This document shows positions 50,209 to 58,631 of a DNA stretch of 64,000 bases, piece after piece (positions within the stretch are counted from its first letter, which is position 1; every line of letters starts with the position of its first letter). Where the stretch lies: NCBI GenBank assembly GCA_036386835.1, contig DASVUX010000039.1, forward strand, positions 1-64,000, written 5' to 3'. The notes below the pieces were generated by a model, which made no database searches, was not told where the DNA came from, and saw only the letters and a list, made by a program, of their open reading frames with translations. This DNA is from 2-12-FULL-35-15 sp036386835. GTDB taxonomy: Bacteria; Bacteroidota; Bacteroidia; 2-12-FULL-35-15. The position numbers and the translations under genes are program-made.

Positions 50209-51624
50209 CTACCTGAACTTAATCTTCCTGGCCGCGAAGAAGCACATTTTAAGAAGGATCAGCCCATGCCTGAACCTGGAAATATTAGTCCTTCCGTAAG
50301 TCCGCTCTTTGTAATGAACGGGCAATTCCACGATGCAGAGATTCAACTTATGTGCACCGAAGAGCAGGTCAAAATCCCCAAACGGATCAAATTCGCCAAA
50401 GAACCTTCTGTTGATGGCAAGGCGTTCATAATCTTTTTTGAAAAGTACTTTTGTGCCGCACAACGTATCTTTAAACCGCTGGTCGAGAAGCCAGGTAAAA
50501 GCCATACTAAAGAATTTATTCCCGACCAGGTTAATAGTACGCATTGCTTTCTTGTCCATCCGGTACACCAGCCTCGACCCGTTAACAAAATCACCTTTGC
50601 CTGAAGCGATCACTTCATAGAACTTAGGCAGGTCCTCCGGCGGCACTGTAAGATCAGCATCGAGGATCATGAGTATGTCTCCTTTGGCCATTTCAAATCC
50701 CATTCTCACCGCGTGGTTCTTCCCAGGTCTGTCGCATTGTGCAATCCTGATATCATGAGCTGCGGTATACTTCTTCTGAACCTCTTCAATTTTGTTCCAT
50801 GTATCATCTGAAGAATTGCTTTCTATGAAAATGATCTCGGTATGATTCCCCATTGCAGGAATTCTTTTAACCGCGTTCTCAATATTCCCGCTTTCATTAC
50901 GGGCGGGAATTATAACCGATACTGAATAATCGTTCAACTGCTTATTTGCACCTGCCTGCCTGTCGGATTTTGCGAACGTGAAATTATTGATGCTTAGCAG
51001 CCGGAAAAAGGGGAATTTGGCAAGCACATCGTTAAGCAATCCGGAAATAAGCGGAATGTAAACCGGGAAGATCATGTTCCGGGAATTTCGGTACACTTTG
51101 AATCCCGAAAGGTCAAGAAGCGCGTTGATCTCAGCAAGGCTCAGCCAGTTCTGAACCGGAGTCTTTGTTTTATACCCGATGAGCTCACCGAATTTAAGCA
51201 AGGGCTCCCATAAAAAATTGTAATATGTAATAATAATCTTCGTACTGCTGTGACAGATCCTGTGAAGCTTTGTAAATACATCCTGTATATCGTCCAGGTA
51301 ACCGATCAGGTTGGAAAGTATAATAAGATCAAACTTCTCATTGAACTCAATTCTCTCTGCCGGCATTACGTAAAGCTCTAATTGAGGAAACTGCTTTTTC
51401 GCTTCAGCGATCATTCCTTCACTGAAATCTATTCCTGTTTTCCTCTTCGCCTTAATATCATTGAGTAATTCACCTGTTCCGCATCCAATCTCAAGGACCG
51501 ACATATCCTCATGGATAAAATATTCGCAATAACGCGTAATGTCGTTCCAGTAATAGCTTTTTGCCCTGCGCTGTTTAATGCGCTTACTGGAAATATCATT
51601 GAAATATTTTTTTTTGTTCTCCAC
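50209..51624 (-). CDS. fusion: SAM methyltransferase + family 2 glycosyltransferase
   Basis: 471 residues in two parts. Residues about 35-130 are a class I SAM-dependent methyltransferase (motif I VLEIGCGTG 43-51, and LIILSNLIGYL near 100). Residues about 233-440 are a GT-A glycosyltransferase of the dolichol-phosphate-mannose-synthase kind: SVIIPARNESGNIENAV, FIESNSSDDT, DRPGKNHAVRMGF and the metal-site ILDADLTVPP (Asp322-Ala-Asp324). The fusion could methylate and then glycosylate, or do two steps of lipid or sugar maturation. It is followed by no partner and preceded by the membrane glycosyltransferase at 51631 after six bases, so the two are probably one operon. Confidence 0.9.
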   Translation of the reverse strand: MENKKKYFNDISSKRIKQRRAKSYYWNDITRYCEYFIHEDMSVLEIGCGTGELLNDIKAKRKTGIDFSEGMIAEAKKQFPQLELYVMPAERIEFNEKFDLIILSNLIGYLDDIQDVFTKLHRICHSSTKIIITYYNFLWEPLLKFGELIGYKTKTPVQNWLSLAEINALLDLSGFKVYRNSRNMIFPVYIPLISGLLNDVLAKFPFFRLLSINNFTFAKSDRQAGANKQLNDYSVSVIIPARNESGNIENAVKRIPAMGNHTEIIFIESNSSDDTWNKIEEVQKKYTAAHDIRIAQCDRPGKNHAVRMGFEMAKGDILMILDADLTVPPEDLPKFYEVIASGKGDFVNGSRLVYRMDKKAMRTINLVGNKFFSMAFTWLLDQRFKDTLCGTKVLFKKDYERLAINRRFFGEFDPFGDFDLLFGAHKLNLCIVELPVHYKERTYGRTNISRFRHGLILLKMCFFAARKIKFR

Positions 51625-51630
51625 CTTCCC

Positions 51631-53418
51631 TTATTCTTTCACAAATAAACGAAATGTTTCCTTCTGGCTGACTTCTGATGAGCTTGCAAATAATATATTC
51701 GGGAAATCAGGGGACACGGCCACATACTTCCCGTTCCATGCTTTCAGGGCGACCCGGTTATCTGAAAGATAAGTGATATGAAATTTTTCCTTTTCACCTA
51801 TAAATGCGGCATCCGCTATTAAAGCATTATCATAGGATCCACTCACGGTCAGGTAATATCCGTTGCCTGCGCGAAAAGAAATTATATCCTCCCCCGAGGG
51901 TTCGATATCAAACCAGGAACCAGGGCCCGGAGCTTTCATATATGCAGCTACGGCATGCTGAGCCTTTGCATTGACTGTTACTATCTGGAGATTATATCCT
52001 CTTAAATAAACAGGATACTTTCCGAATGAAGCCTGTATATACTCCTTATTATATTCTATCTGCGGCAAGCCCCTGATCCTCCTGTCCCAATCGTAAGGAC
52101 TAAGAAGATCGAGCCACTCAAGGCTTTTCTCTGTCTGGAAAAAACCTTTGAAATAAGACTCCCTGGTCATGTCATCATAATGGATAAGGCCGTTTTTATA
52201 TTGCCAGGTCTGGAAAAGATTCAGGATTATAAACAGAAATATTATTACCCCTGAGAACCCTGCAAGGATTCTTCCTTTCGAGAATGACATGGAAAATCCT
52301 GCAGCAAGTGGAATAGCCAGCAATGCATAATAATCTATCATTGGCCGGATACCCCAGCTGATTCCATAGCTCCAGGCCCACCACGATGAGAGCAGGAATA
52401 CGGTCAGTGGCATTATTATGATTGTCCCGTAAAAAACATCCCGTCTCTTCCTGTATAACCAAACCAGGCCGATAACAGAAAAGATCAGCACCGGGGTATA
52501 AATAAAGATCCCTTTGCGGAAGCTGAAAAGGAAGGGCAGCATTTGCGGACTGCTGAATACAAAATGTTCATCGATATATACATCATAAAGCCATTTCCCG
52601 GTGGCATATTTAAGATAGAACATCTGTAATGAAAAGATGGAAACTGCAATAAGAGCAGCAGGAATAATGTATTTCCATTGCGGTTTCAGGTATGCAATGA
52701 AACCTTTTAAACCTCCTTTGGAAACAATCGCTGCCGTAATAAAATACACCAGTAATGTGATCGCGAGGGGCCGGATCAGGATAATTAATCCAAACAGAAA
52801 TGCAAAAGCAAAAAGATTTTTTGCCCCTCCTGACCTGAGGCATTCATAAAAGTGGAAAAGACAAACGCAAATGAATGAAAAGGAGATCGCATGGGGCATT
52901 AATCCTTCTATGGTTGAATACCACAAAAGGTTGGTGCCGATCACAAGGCCTACAAGAGTTAAAGCGGTAATCTTATCCGAAAACATAACCAGGAGCAGCT
53001 TTCTGAGATAAAGAAGTCCAATCGCGAGGTAAACCAACACACCAATGCTTACTGCATTCTGATAGCATAAAGAATACCCATCCTGCCTGCCGCCGGTTAC
53101 TTTGGCTGCCACATGCCCGGCAAGGAAAAACGGGGAAAGCGCAAGGCTGATCCCCATGGGATGCTTGATCAGCTTTTTTCCGTTTTCAATTTTATAATAC
53201 CAGATTACATTTCTGAAAAAATCGGGATCTTTATCAATAAAACCAAGCGAAAGATCATGATGAATAAAGACGGCTGGCAGATAAGTATAATAGCTTGGCG
53301 CGTCAATAATGATCCTGTTCTTTCTCCAGATATTGAATGAGAAGAATATACTCAGGATGAAGACAAAAATGAAGAAGACAGAGAGAAGGCTGTATTTTCT
53401 ATTTGAAGCTTCGGTCAT
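51631..53418 (-). CDS. GT39-like membrane glycosyltransferase with C-terminal fascin-like extension
   Basis: 595 residues. The first ~400 are an integral membrane protein with ten or more spans; a long loop after the first span (IDAPSYYTYLPAVFIHHDLS, the D-x-x-x-Y pattern of PMT/ArnT-type GT-C enzymes) and WWAWSYGISWGIRPMIDY near 340 fit the GT-C class. After a linker the last ~85 residues (51631-51891) read like fascin-type beta-trefoil repeats: NGYYLTVSGSYDNALIADAA, FIGEKEKFHITYLSD, NRVALKAWNGKYVAVSPD, then SQKETFRLF. This carbohydrate/actin-type fold on a GT-C enzyme is unusual. The start of the MTase-GT2 gene follows after six bases. Confidence 0.8.
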   Translation of the reverse strand: MTEASNRKYSLLSVFFIFVFILSIFFSFNIWRKNRIIIDAPSYYTYLPAVFIHHDLSLGFIDKDPDFFRNVIWYYKIENGKKLIKHPMGISLALSPFFLAGHVAAKVTGGRQDGYSLCYQNAVSIGVLVYLAIGLLYLRKLLLVMFSDKITALTLVGLVIGTNLLWYSTIEGLMPHAISFSFICVCLFHFYECLRSGGAKNLFAFAFLFGLIILIRPLAITLLVYFITAAIVSKGGLKGFIAYLKPQWKYIIPAALIAVSIFSLQMFYLKYATGKWLYDVYIDEHFVFSSPQMLPFLFSFRKGIFIYTPVLIFSVIGLVWLYRKRRDVFYGTIIIMPLTVFLLSSWWAWSYGISWGIRPMIDYYALLAIPLAAGFSMSFSKGRILAGFSGVIIFLFIILNLFQTWQYKNGLIHYDDMTRESYFKGFFQTEKSLEWLDLLSPYDWDRRIRGLPQIEYNKEYIQASFGKYPVYLRGYNLQIVTVNAKAQHAVAAYMKAPGPGSWFDIEPSGEDIISFRAGNGYYLTVSGSYDNALIADAAFIGEKEKFHITYLSDNRVALKAWNGKYVAVSPDFPNILFASSSEVSQKETFRLFVKE

Positions 53419-53436
53419 TTTCTTTAGAGGGAGAAT

Positions 53437-55512
53437 CTAGTATGCACCATTGCGCTTCCGCATGAACCATTCAGCACTTATAAGAGAAAGGATAATAAAG
53501 AAGATCCATTTCAGGTTGATAAGGTCATTCAGCTTTTTTTCAGAATAAGAAATTGATTTTATATCCTCCCTCGCCTTTAATTTTTCGGAAAGCTTATTCA
53601 TTTCATCAGGATAGATCATTTCACCGTTATGTTTTCCGGCAAGCGTATATAACATCTGGTGATCCGCTGTTGTGTTGGTAAATTCCATCTGGAGCGGGCT
53701 CACACTGAATTCACCTTTCTGGGTATAGATCTTCTCCCCTACCTTGACGCGCGCTTCGAAGCTGTATTCACCTACGGGCATCATTCCGGCATTCAGCCTG
53801 TAAGCGCTATTTGTCCGCGCAAATGTGAAAGGGTATTTTTTATTATCCGCGCTTGTAACCACGATACTTACTTCAGGCTCATTAATCAGCTCGTAACTTT
53901 GATTGTACACTTCCGCTTCCATTTCAATAGGCTCATTTTCCAGGAAATTATTCTTAGTAATGATCCTGAAAAAGCTCTTGTCTACTTTTACGGACAGGTA
54001 CTGCACGGTTTTAGAAACAAGCTCGTTGAAAAGATCATGATTGCCGTGTGAGGCAAAATCCTGCAAACGCCATTTCCAAAGACCTTCTCCGCTGAAAATT
54101 GCGGATTTGTTTTCACCATTCGTATTGAATGCCAGTAATGGGGTTTTGGTGTCGACTATACCGATGCGCTGGTAAAACAATACATTACTGCTGCTTTCAG
54201 CGGCAGCGTTTCCAAAAGGACAAACAACCGCAGGGAAATCCGAAACAGCTTTGCTTAACTCCTCACTAATTGTAAACAAGGGGAAATTTTCGTCCAAAAC
54301 AGGCTCACACTCATTTGATCTTGAAGCTATTGCTGCTATACCAAGATCGCTCTTCAATACAACTCCCGCACCTGACACAGACCACACCGGGATGCCTGCA
54401 GCATCCAGTTCCGAGATGATCTTTCCCGCATTAGTTCTTGCAGAAGGGAGTTTGTGAAGGATAACCAGGTTATATTTTTTTAGTGGCTTATCAAACGCAT
54501 CCACTGTATAACTCTCGACCTCGTAGTTCTGGTTTTCCAGTAATGATTCTTTAATGGCAGCCACGTCCGGATGCGGTGCTTCTGCGAGGATCAGGATCTT
54601 CTGCCGTGCATCCAGCACATCTACAAATACATCGCGCACATTGTTCATCAGATTGGCCTCACCTTCAACACCGCCAAGACGTACCTTATAATGCTGCAGC
54701 CCGGTTTCTGCGGCCTCGATAAGAACAGGGACAGTAATTGTAAATGCATCGCTGTTTATGTTTACTGCCTGTGTGAAAAGAGTTGCATTGCCCTTGCTTA
54801 CAGTCAGTGTGGATGTCTTTCCTTTTAATTGTTTCGCATCAATCAGAATTTCGAAGGGGAACCTGTTTCCTAAATACGCTATCCGGTTATGATCAACGCG
54901 TGAAATGAACAGGTCTTTCCTCACGGTTGTATCACCCAATGCTATGGTATATACCGGGATCTTTAATCCGGATGCCGAATAAACCGGGTTTGCGCCTTTG
55001 TTGTAAAGCCCGTCGGTAGCCAGTATTACTGCGCCAACATTCCTGTTGCTGTAACGTGTTTCTATCTCATTGAAAAGGGTTGAGATATCGGTTTGTTTCC
55101 CGGAAAAAGCTAATGAATCAGCGACAGGGAGTTCCTTCAGGCGATCTGAAAAGGCATAAGAGGAGACGGTGTATTTCTCACTCAGCTCATCAATAAGCTT
55201 TTGCAGGTTCTTTTTATATTCAGTCTTGTAAAAGGCAGAGTCTTTATTTACAATAAGCGACTGGGAGTTATCCTGGGCGATAATGATGACAGGCTTTTCC
55301 ACCTGGCGATCGATCGTTCTTAAAAGAGGCGACAATAACAACAAGGCAAGAATGGTGACAGCAAGGAACCTGAAAGCGGCCATTGACCTGACAAGCCAGG
55401 CAGAAGATTCATTAAACTTCTTATCCTTCCGGTAAAGGATGAATGCATATGCAAACCCTGCCAGGACGCAGAATATGAGGAACCATGATGGATATTCGAA
55501 AACTATATTCAT
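53437..55512 (-). CDS. large membrane protein with VWA-like and amidotransferase-like domains
   Basis: 691 residues. Two N-terminal membrane spans (about 8-26 and 42-63) are followed by a von Willebrand A-like domain with a MIDAS-like Asp-x-Ser-x-Ser (IIIAQDNSQSLIV) and VILATDGLYNKGANP. Then come beta-sandwich parts, a class-I-amidotransferase-like Rossmann segment (LVILHKLPSARTNAGKIISELDAAG), and a C-terminal span (WIFFIILSLISAEWFMRKRNG). This architecture is typical of Bacteroidota aerotolerance/Bat-like or DUF4159-type membrane proteins. The MIDAS Ser suggests metal-dependent protein binding. Function unknown. It is 18 bases upstream of the GT39-like gene on the same strand. Confidence 0.82.
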   Translation of the reverse strand: MNIVFEYPSWFLIFCVLAGFAYAFILYRKDKKFNESSAWLVRSMAAFRFLAVTILALLLLSPLLRTIDRQVEKPVIIIAQDNSQSLIVNKDSAFYKTEYKKNLQKLIDELSEKYTVSSYAFSDRLKELPVADSLAFSGKQTDISTLFNEIETRYSNRNVGAVILATDGLYNKGANPVYSASGLKIPVYTIALGDTTVRKDLFISRVDHNRIAYLGNRFPFEILIDAKQLKGKTSTLTVSKGNATLFTQAVNINSDAFTITVPVLIEAAETGLQHYKVRLGGVEGEANLMNNVRDVFVDVLDARQKILILAEAPHPDVAAIKESLLENQNYEVESYTVDAFDKPLKKYNLVILHKLPSARTNAGKIISELDAAGIPVWSVSGAGVVLKSDLGIAAIASRSNECEPVLDENFPLFTISEELSKAVSDFPAVVCPFGNAAAESSSNVLFYQRIGIVDTKTPLLAFNTNGENKSAIFSGEGLWKWRLQDFASHGNHDLFNELVSKTVQYLSVKVDKSFFRIITKNNFLENEPIEMEAEVYNQSYELINEPEVSIVVTSADNKKYPFTFARTNSAYRLNAGMMPVGEYSFEARVKVGEKIYTQKGEFSVSPLQMEFTNTTADHQMLYTLAGKHNGEMIYPDEMNKLSEKLKAREDIKSISYSEKKLNDLINLKWIFFIILSLISAEWFMRKRNGAY

Positions 55513-55521
55513 TTATTTTTT

Positions 55522-55545
55522 ACCGCCAGGGCGTAAGGCGCTAAG
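55522..55545. repeat. possible dispersed ACCGC/GGCGC-type repeat
   Basis: ACCGCCAGGGCGTAAGGCGC followed by TAAG. Short stretches of this kind (ACCGC-x-GGCGC-TAAG) recur in intergenic DNA of many Bacteroidota. Only one copy is visible here, so this is weak. Confidence 0.3.
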
Positions 55546-55626
55546 AATATTTACCACTCAGGAACGCGATCAATTAACCGAAAAATGTGTTTACACACAG
55601 ATCGTAATTTTAAAGTCTGGATTTTA

Positions 55627-56373
55627 CTAGGTTAACATACCGCCACAAACATTTATCGTTTGCCCGGTAATGTAAGCGCTCATATCCGAAGCAAGGAAGA
55701 TCGTGGCATTTGCAATGTCATCTACAGAACCACCACGCTTCAATGGAATAGTATCTCTCCAGCCCTGGACCACTTTTGGGTCAAGAACTTCTGTCATTTC
55801 TGTTTCTATAAAGCCCGGGGCTATCGCATTGCTGCGGATGTTGCGGGATCCTAATTCAAGTGCCACCGATTTAGTGAAGCCTATGATCCCGGCTTTTGAG
55901 GCCGCATAATTTGATTGTCCCGCATTCCCCTTCACCCCTACCACCGAGCTCATGTTGATGATCGATCCCTTACGCTGCTTCAGCATTGGCTTCTGCACCG
56001 CTTTTGTAAGGTTGAATACCGATTTAAGATTAGCATTCATTACCTCATCCCACTGCTGCTCGCTCATGCGCATCAGCAATGTATCCCGGGTGATCCCCGC
56101 ATTATTAACAAGGACATCGATTGTACCGAAATCGGCTACTACTGAAGTTACCAATTCATCGGCTGCTTTAAAATCAGCGGCATCCGAACGGTAACCTTTT
56201 GCTTTTACACCATATGCTTCCAGTTCTTTTGCCAGTGCTTCCCCCTTTTCAACGGATGACAAATAAGTGAAAGCCACGCTGGCTCCCTGTTCTGCAAAGC
56301 GCAAAGCAATTCCCCGACCAATGCCACGGGATGCACCGGTAATAAGAGCAACTTTTCCTTCAAGTAATTTCAT
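55627..56373 (-). CDS. fabG: 3-oxoacyl-[acyl-carrier-protein] reductase
   Basis: 248 residues, classical short-chain dehydrogenase. TGASRGIG (12-19) binds NADPH, NNAG is at 90-93, and the catalytic set is Ser142/143 in INMSSVVG, Tyr156 and Lys160 in SNYAASKAG. FabG-specific features are the N-terminal LLEGKVALITGASRGIGRGIA and the end YITGQTINVCGGM. It reduces 3-oxoacyl-ACP in fatty acid elongation. The gene stands alone, with a -7 box about 70 bases upstream. Confidence 0.95.
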   Translation of the reverse strand: MKLLEGKVALITGASRGIGRGIALRFAEQGASVAFTYLSSVEKGEALAKELEAYGVKAKGYRSDAADFKAADELVTSVVADFGTIDVLVNNAGITRDTLLMRMSEQQWDEVMNANLKSVFNLTKAVQKPMLKQRKGSIINMSSVVGVKGNAGQSNYAASKAGIIGFTKSVALELGSRNIRSNAIAPGFIETEMTEVLDPKVVQGWRDTIPLKRGGSVDDIANATIFLASDMSAYITGQTINVCGGMLT

Positions 56374-56682
56374 TTTCCTGCTAAAATTTGAGTTAAAATA
56401 TAAAAACCTGTGATTCTATTAAACTTCTGTATAAAGTGATCCAAAGATAATTAAAAACGCGTGCTAGGGAAACAAAAAGAGGCTTATTTAGGGAATGTCC
56501 TACCCACCTTATTTCCGCTGGCACTGTTATTTCATAAATATCAAGGCTCCGGGTGGGGAAAGACTTATCGTAGGTATTCAACATTTGGTAGTTATATAAT
56601 CGGGTAACAGCGAATTGAAGAAACTTCATTTCACCCTTATCGTAAAAAGGTCACCAATTAATCAAACAAAAAAACTAAACAT
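56374..56682. other. 308-bp gap between divergent fabG and barrel-protein genes
   Basis: No gene supported. CAAAGATA at 56442-56449 is a minus-strand TATCTTTG box for fabG, with a CAAA (minus TTTG) at slightly too long spacing (23 bases). A 78-codon minus-strand frame (56393-56629) has no family features and is probably chance. For the plus gene no TAnnTTTG is seen; only an AT-rich stretch before the ATG at 56683. Confidence 0.5.
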
Positions 56683-57417
56683 ATGAAAAGAAAACTTTTA
56701 CTTACCGGGACATTTGTCGCTTTAACATTATTCACTTTTGCCCAGGACGCCAAACCTGCCAAAGAAAACACATATGAGATCCAGTTGAAAGGCCTGGGGA
56801 ATTCCACATGGCTTTTTAACAAGAACATTTCAGATCGCGGTGATGAGCAGGATTATGCGAATGGGATCGGGATCAACTATGGATTGGGGTTTAACGCTTA
56901 TTTTGGAAAGGTAGGTGTAGGAATTGAAGGCTTGATGGGCAATCACATCGGTGGTTATGCGGGTAAATACGAAATTAAAGATTCTTCAGGGGCTGTTATG
57001 AAAACATACAACTACAAATCTTCCGTGAACCTCAAAACAATTCAAATTCCTGTCCTTTTCAAACTGAAATCAGATATTCTCTATTTTGAGCTTGGGCCGC
57101 AGTATAACCTGGTCTCTTCCGCCCAGTACAAATACAGCGGGGATGGGTTTAGTGCAGATACTATGGTGACAAGTGATTATGCGTCTTCTTTCTTTTCTGC
57201 AGTGATGGGATTCGGTGCGAAGATCAAATTCGGGGAAAGTCCACTGTCAATGAATGTCGGGCTCCGTTTAGGCTATAGCTTCACCGACATTAAAGGTGTG
57301 GATGCAATGGGCCGCAATCTTAGTGATCCTTTCTTCTATAAAGAACAGGCAAATACCAATGCCGCTACGGGTGGCCTTTTACTGGCGCTGACTTACCAGT
57401 TAGGGAAAAAGAAATAA
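56683..57417 (+). CDS. outer-membrane beta-barrel protein (PorT-like family)
   Basis: 244 residues. Signal peptide MKRKLLLTGTFVALTLFTFAQ. The mature part consists of alternating amphipathic strands with Gly turns (YGLGFNAYFGKVGVGIEGL, SSVNLKTIQIPVLFKLKSDI, YFELGPQYNLVSSAQYKY, FGAKIKFGESPLSMNVGLRLGYSF; only key parts listed), ending GLLLALTYQLGKKK with the aromatic-rich last strand. This is an eight-stranded-type outer-membrane barrel as in the PorT/OMP_b-brl families. Function unknown. A terminator shared with sucD follows. Confidence 0.88.
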   Translation: MKRKLLLTGTFVALTLFTFAQDAKPAKENTYEIQLKGLGNSTWLFNKNISDRGDEQDYANGIGINYGLGFNAYFGKVGVGIEGLMGNHIGGYAGKYEIKDSSGAVMKTYNYKSSVNLKTIQIPVLFKLKSDILYFELGPQYNLVSSAQYKYSGDGFSADTMVTSDYASSFFSAVMGFGAKIKFGESPLSMNVGLRLGYSFTDIKGVDAMGRNLSDPFFYKEQANTNAATGGLLLALTYQLGKKK

Positions 57418-57452
57418 TTGAAGAGAGTTTAACAAGAAGAGTATAATAATGC

Positions 57453-57486
57453 AAAACGCCCATTGGTTTCCAATGGGCGTTTTTTA
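57453..57486. terminator. bidirectional intrinsic terminator
   Basis: AAAACGCCCATTGG (57453-57466) and CCAATGGGCGTTTT (57470-57483) form a perfect 14-bp stem with a three-base loop and T-runs both ways. It serves the barrel-protein gene and sucD, which converge. Confidence 0.9.
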
Positions 57487-57504
57487 TTATCCTTAATATT
57501 AATC

Positions 57505-58425
57505 TTAATCTACCCTGTTCGCGTGGTGATGAGGACTTGCTTTGCGCACATCATCGGCAAGAGCTTTCGCCATTGCTTTCCCGATATCCGCAGGAGAATC
57601 CACAACAATGATCCCGCATTCGCGCATGATTTTTTTCTTGGCTTCAGCAGTATCATCAGCGCCACCGACAATAGCACCTGCGTGGCCCATGGTACGTCCC
57701 TTAGGAGCTGTTTCACCGGCAATAAAACCAACAACCGGCTTGCGGTTACCGTCAGCTTTCACCCAGCGGGCTGCATCTGCTTCAAGATTTCCGCCAATCT
57801 CACCGATCATGATGATACCATGAGTTTCAGGATCGTTCATTAATAATTCAACAGCTTGTTTTGTTGTAGTTCCGATGATAGGATCTCCGCCAATACCGAT
57901 AGCAGTCGTAATACCCAAACCGGCTTTAACTGTCTGGTCAGACGCTTCATACGTTAACGTTCCCGATTTAGAAACGATACCTACAGTTCCTTTTTTGAAA
58001 ACGAAGCCAGGCATGATACCAACCTTAGCCTCTTCCGCTGAAATAACACCCGGGCAGTTAGGCCCGATCAACCGGCATTCTTTTCCTTTTAAATATTCCT
58101 TCACCTGGATCATATCCTTCACAGGAATTCCTTCGGTGATACAGATAATAACTTTAATCCCGCCTTCAGCAGCTTCCATGATCGCATCTGCAGCAAAAGC
58201 CGGTGGAACAAAAATAATGGAAACGTCAGCCCCTGCTTTTTCAACAGCTTCTTTCACAGTATTAAAAACAGGCTTTTCAAGATGCGTAGATCCGCCTTTC
58301 CCAGGGGTAACTCCGCCAACTACGTTCGATCCGTACTCGATCATTTGTCCGGCATGAAAAGTACCTTCAGTACCTGTAAAGCCCTGCACAATTATTCTCG
58401 ACTGTTTATTTACTAATACACTCAT
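57505..58425 (-). CDS. sucD: succinate-CoA ligase, alpha subunit
   Basis: 306 residues (slightly longer than the usual ~290 because of a His/Asn/Arg-rich tail, SPHHHANRVD). The CoA-binding domain holds QSRIIVQGFTGTEGTFHAGQMIEYG near the start; the phosphohistidine loop is in GRTMGHAGAIVGG near residue 250; GPNCPGVISAEEAKVGIMPG and GRIGIVSKSGTLTYE-like VGIVSKSGTLTYEA are typical. It catalyses the substrate-level phosphorylation step of the TCA cycle with SucC. sucC is not in the window, so the subunits are encoded apart, as is usual in Bacteroidota. Confidence 0.97.
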   Translation of the reverse strand: MSVLVNKQSRIIVQGFTGTEGTFHAGQMIEYGSNVVGGVTPGKGGSTHLEKPVFNTVKEAVEKAGADVSIIFVPPAFAADAIMEAAEGGIKVIICITEGIPVKDMIQVKEYLKGKECRLIGPNCPGVISAEEAKVGIMPGFVFKKGTVGIVSKSGTLTYEASDQTVKAGLGITTAIGIGGDPIIGTTTKQAVELLMNDPETHGIIMIGEIGGNLEADAARWVKADGNRKPVVGFIAGETAPKGRTMGHAGAIVGGADDTAEAKKKIMRECGIIVVDSPADIGKAMAKALADDVRKASPHHHANRVD

Positions 58426-58631
58426 TTTCTAAATTGTTGATTTGTAGAATTGTTAATTTCCAGATTTTGCGAGTGCTAAAGTATGTTTTTAGAGTGTTAT
58501 TGACAAGGATTTTTTTGCTTTTCAGAATGGTTTACCGGCTTATTCGGTTAAATAGGGGATTTAGACTGGACAGGAGGGAAAATTTGGTTAAATTTGGATG
58601 CTTAGGCTTAAAATAACCGTAACACTCCGTT

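Noticed and set aside
56393..56629. 78-codon minus-strand frame upstream of fabG
   Set aside because: No family motif, no convincing promoter or ribosome site of its own, and a fabG promoter box lies inside it.
57542..58357. plus-strand open frames across sucD
   Set aside because: They are antisense to sucD, and their Pro/Ser/Thr-rich translation is typical of shadow frames of conserved genes.
58434..58480. AATTGTTGATTTGTAG/AATTGTTAATTTCCAG tandem repeat upstream of sucD
   Set aside because: Only two imperfect AT-rich copies; likely low-complexity intergenic DNA.
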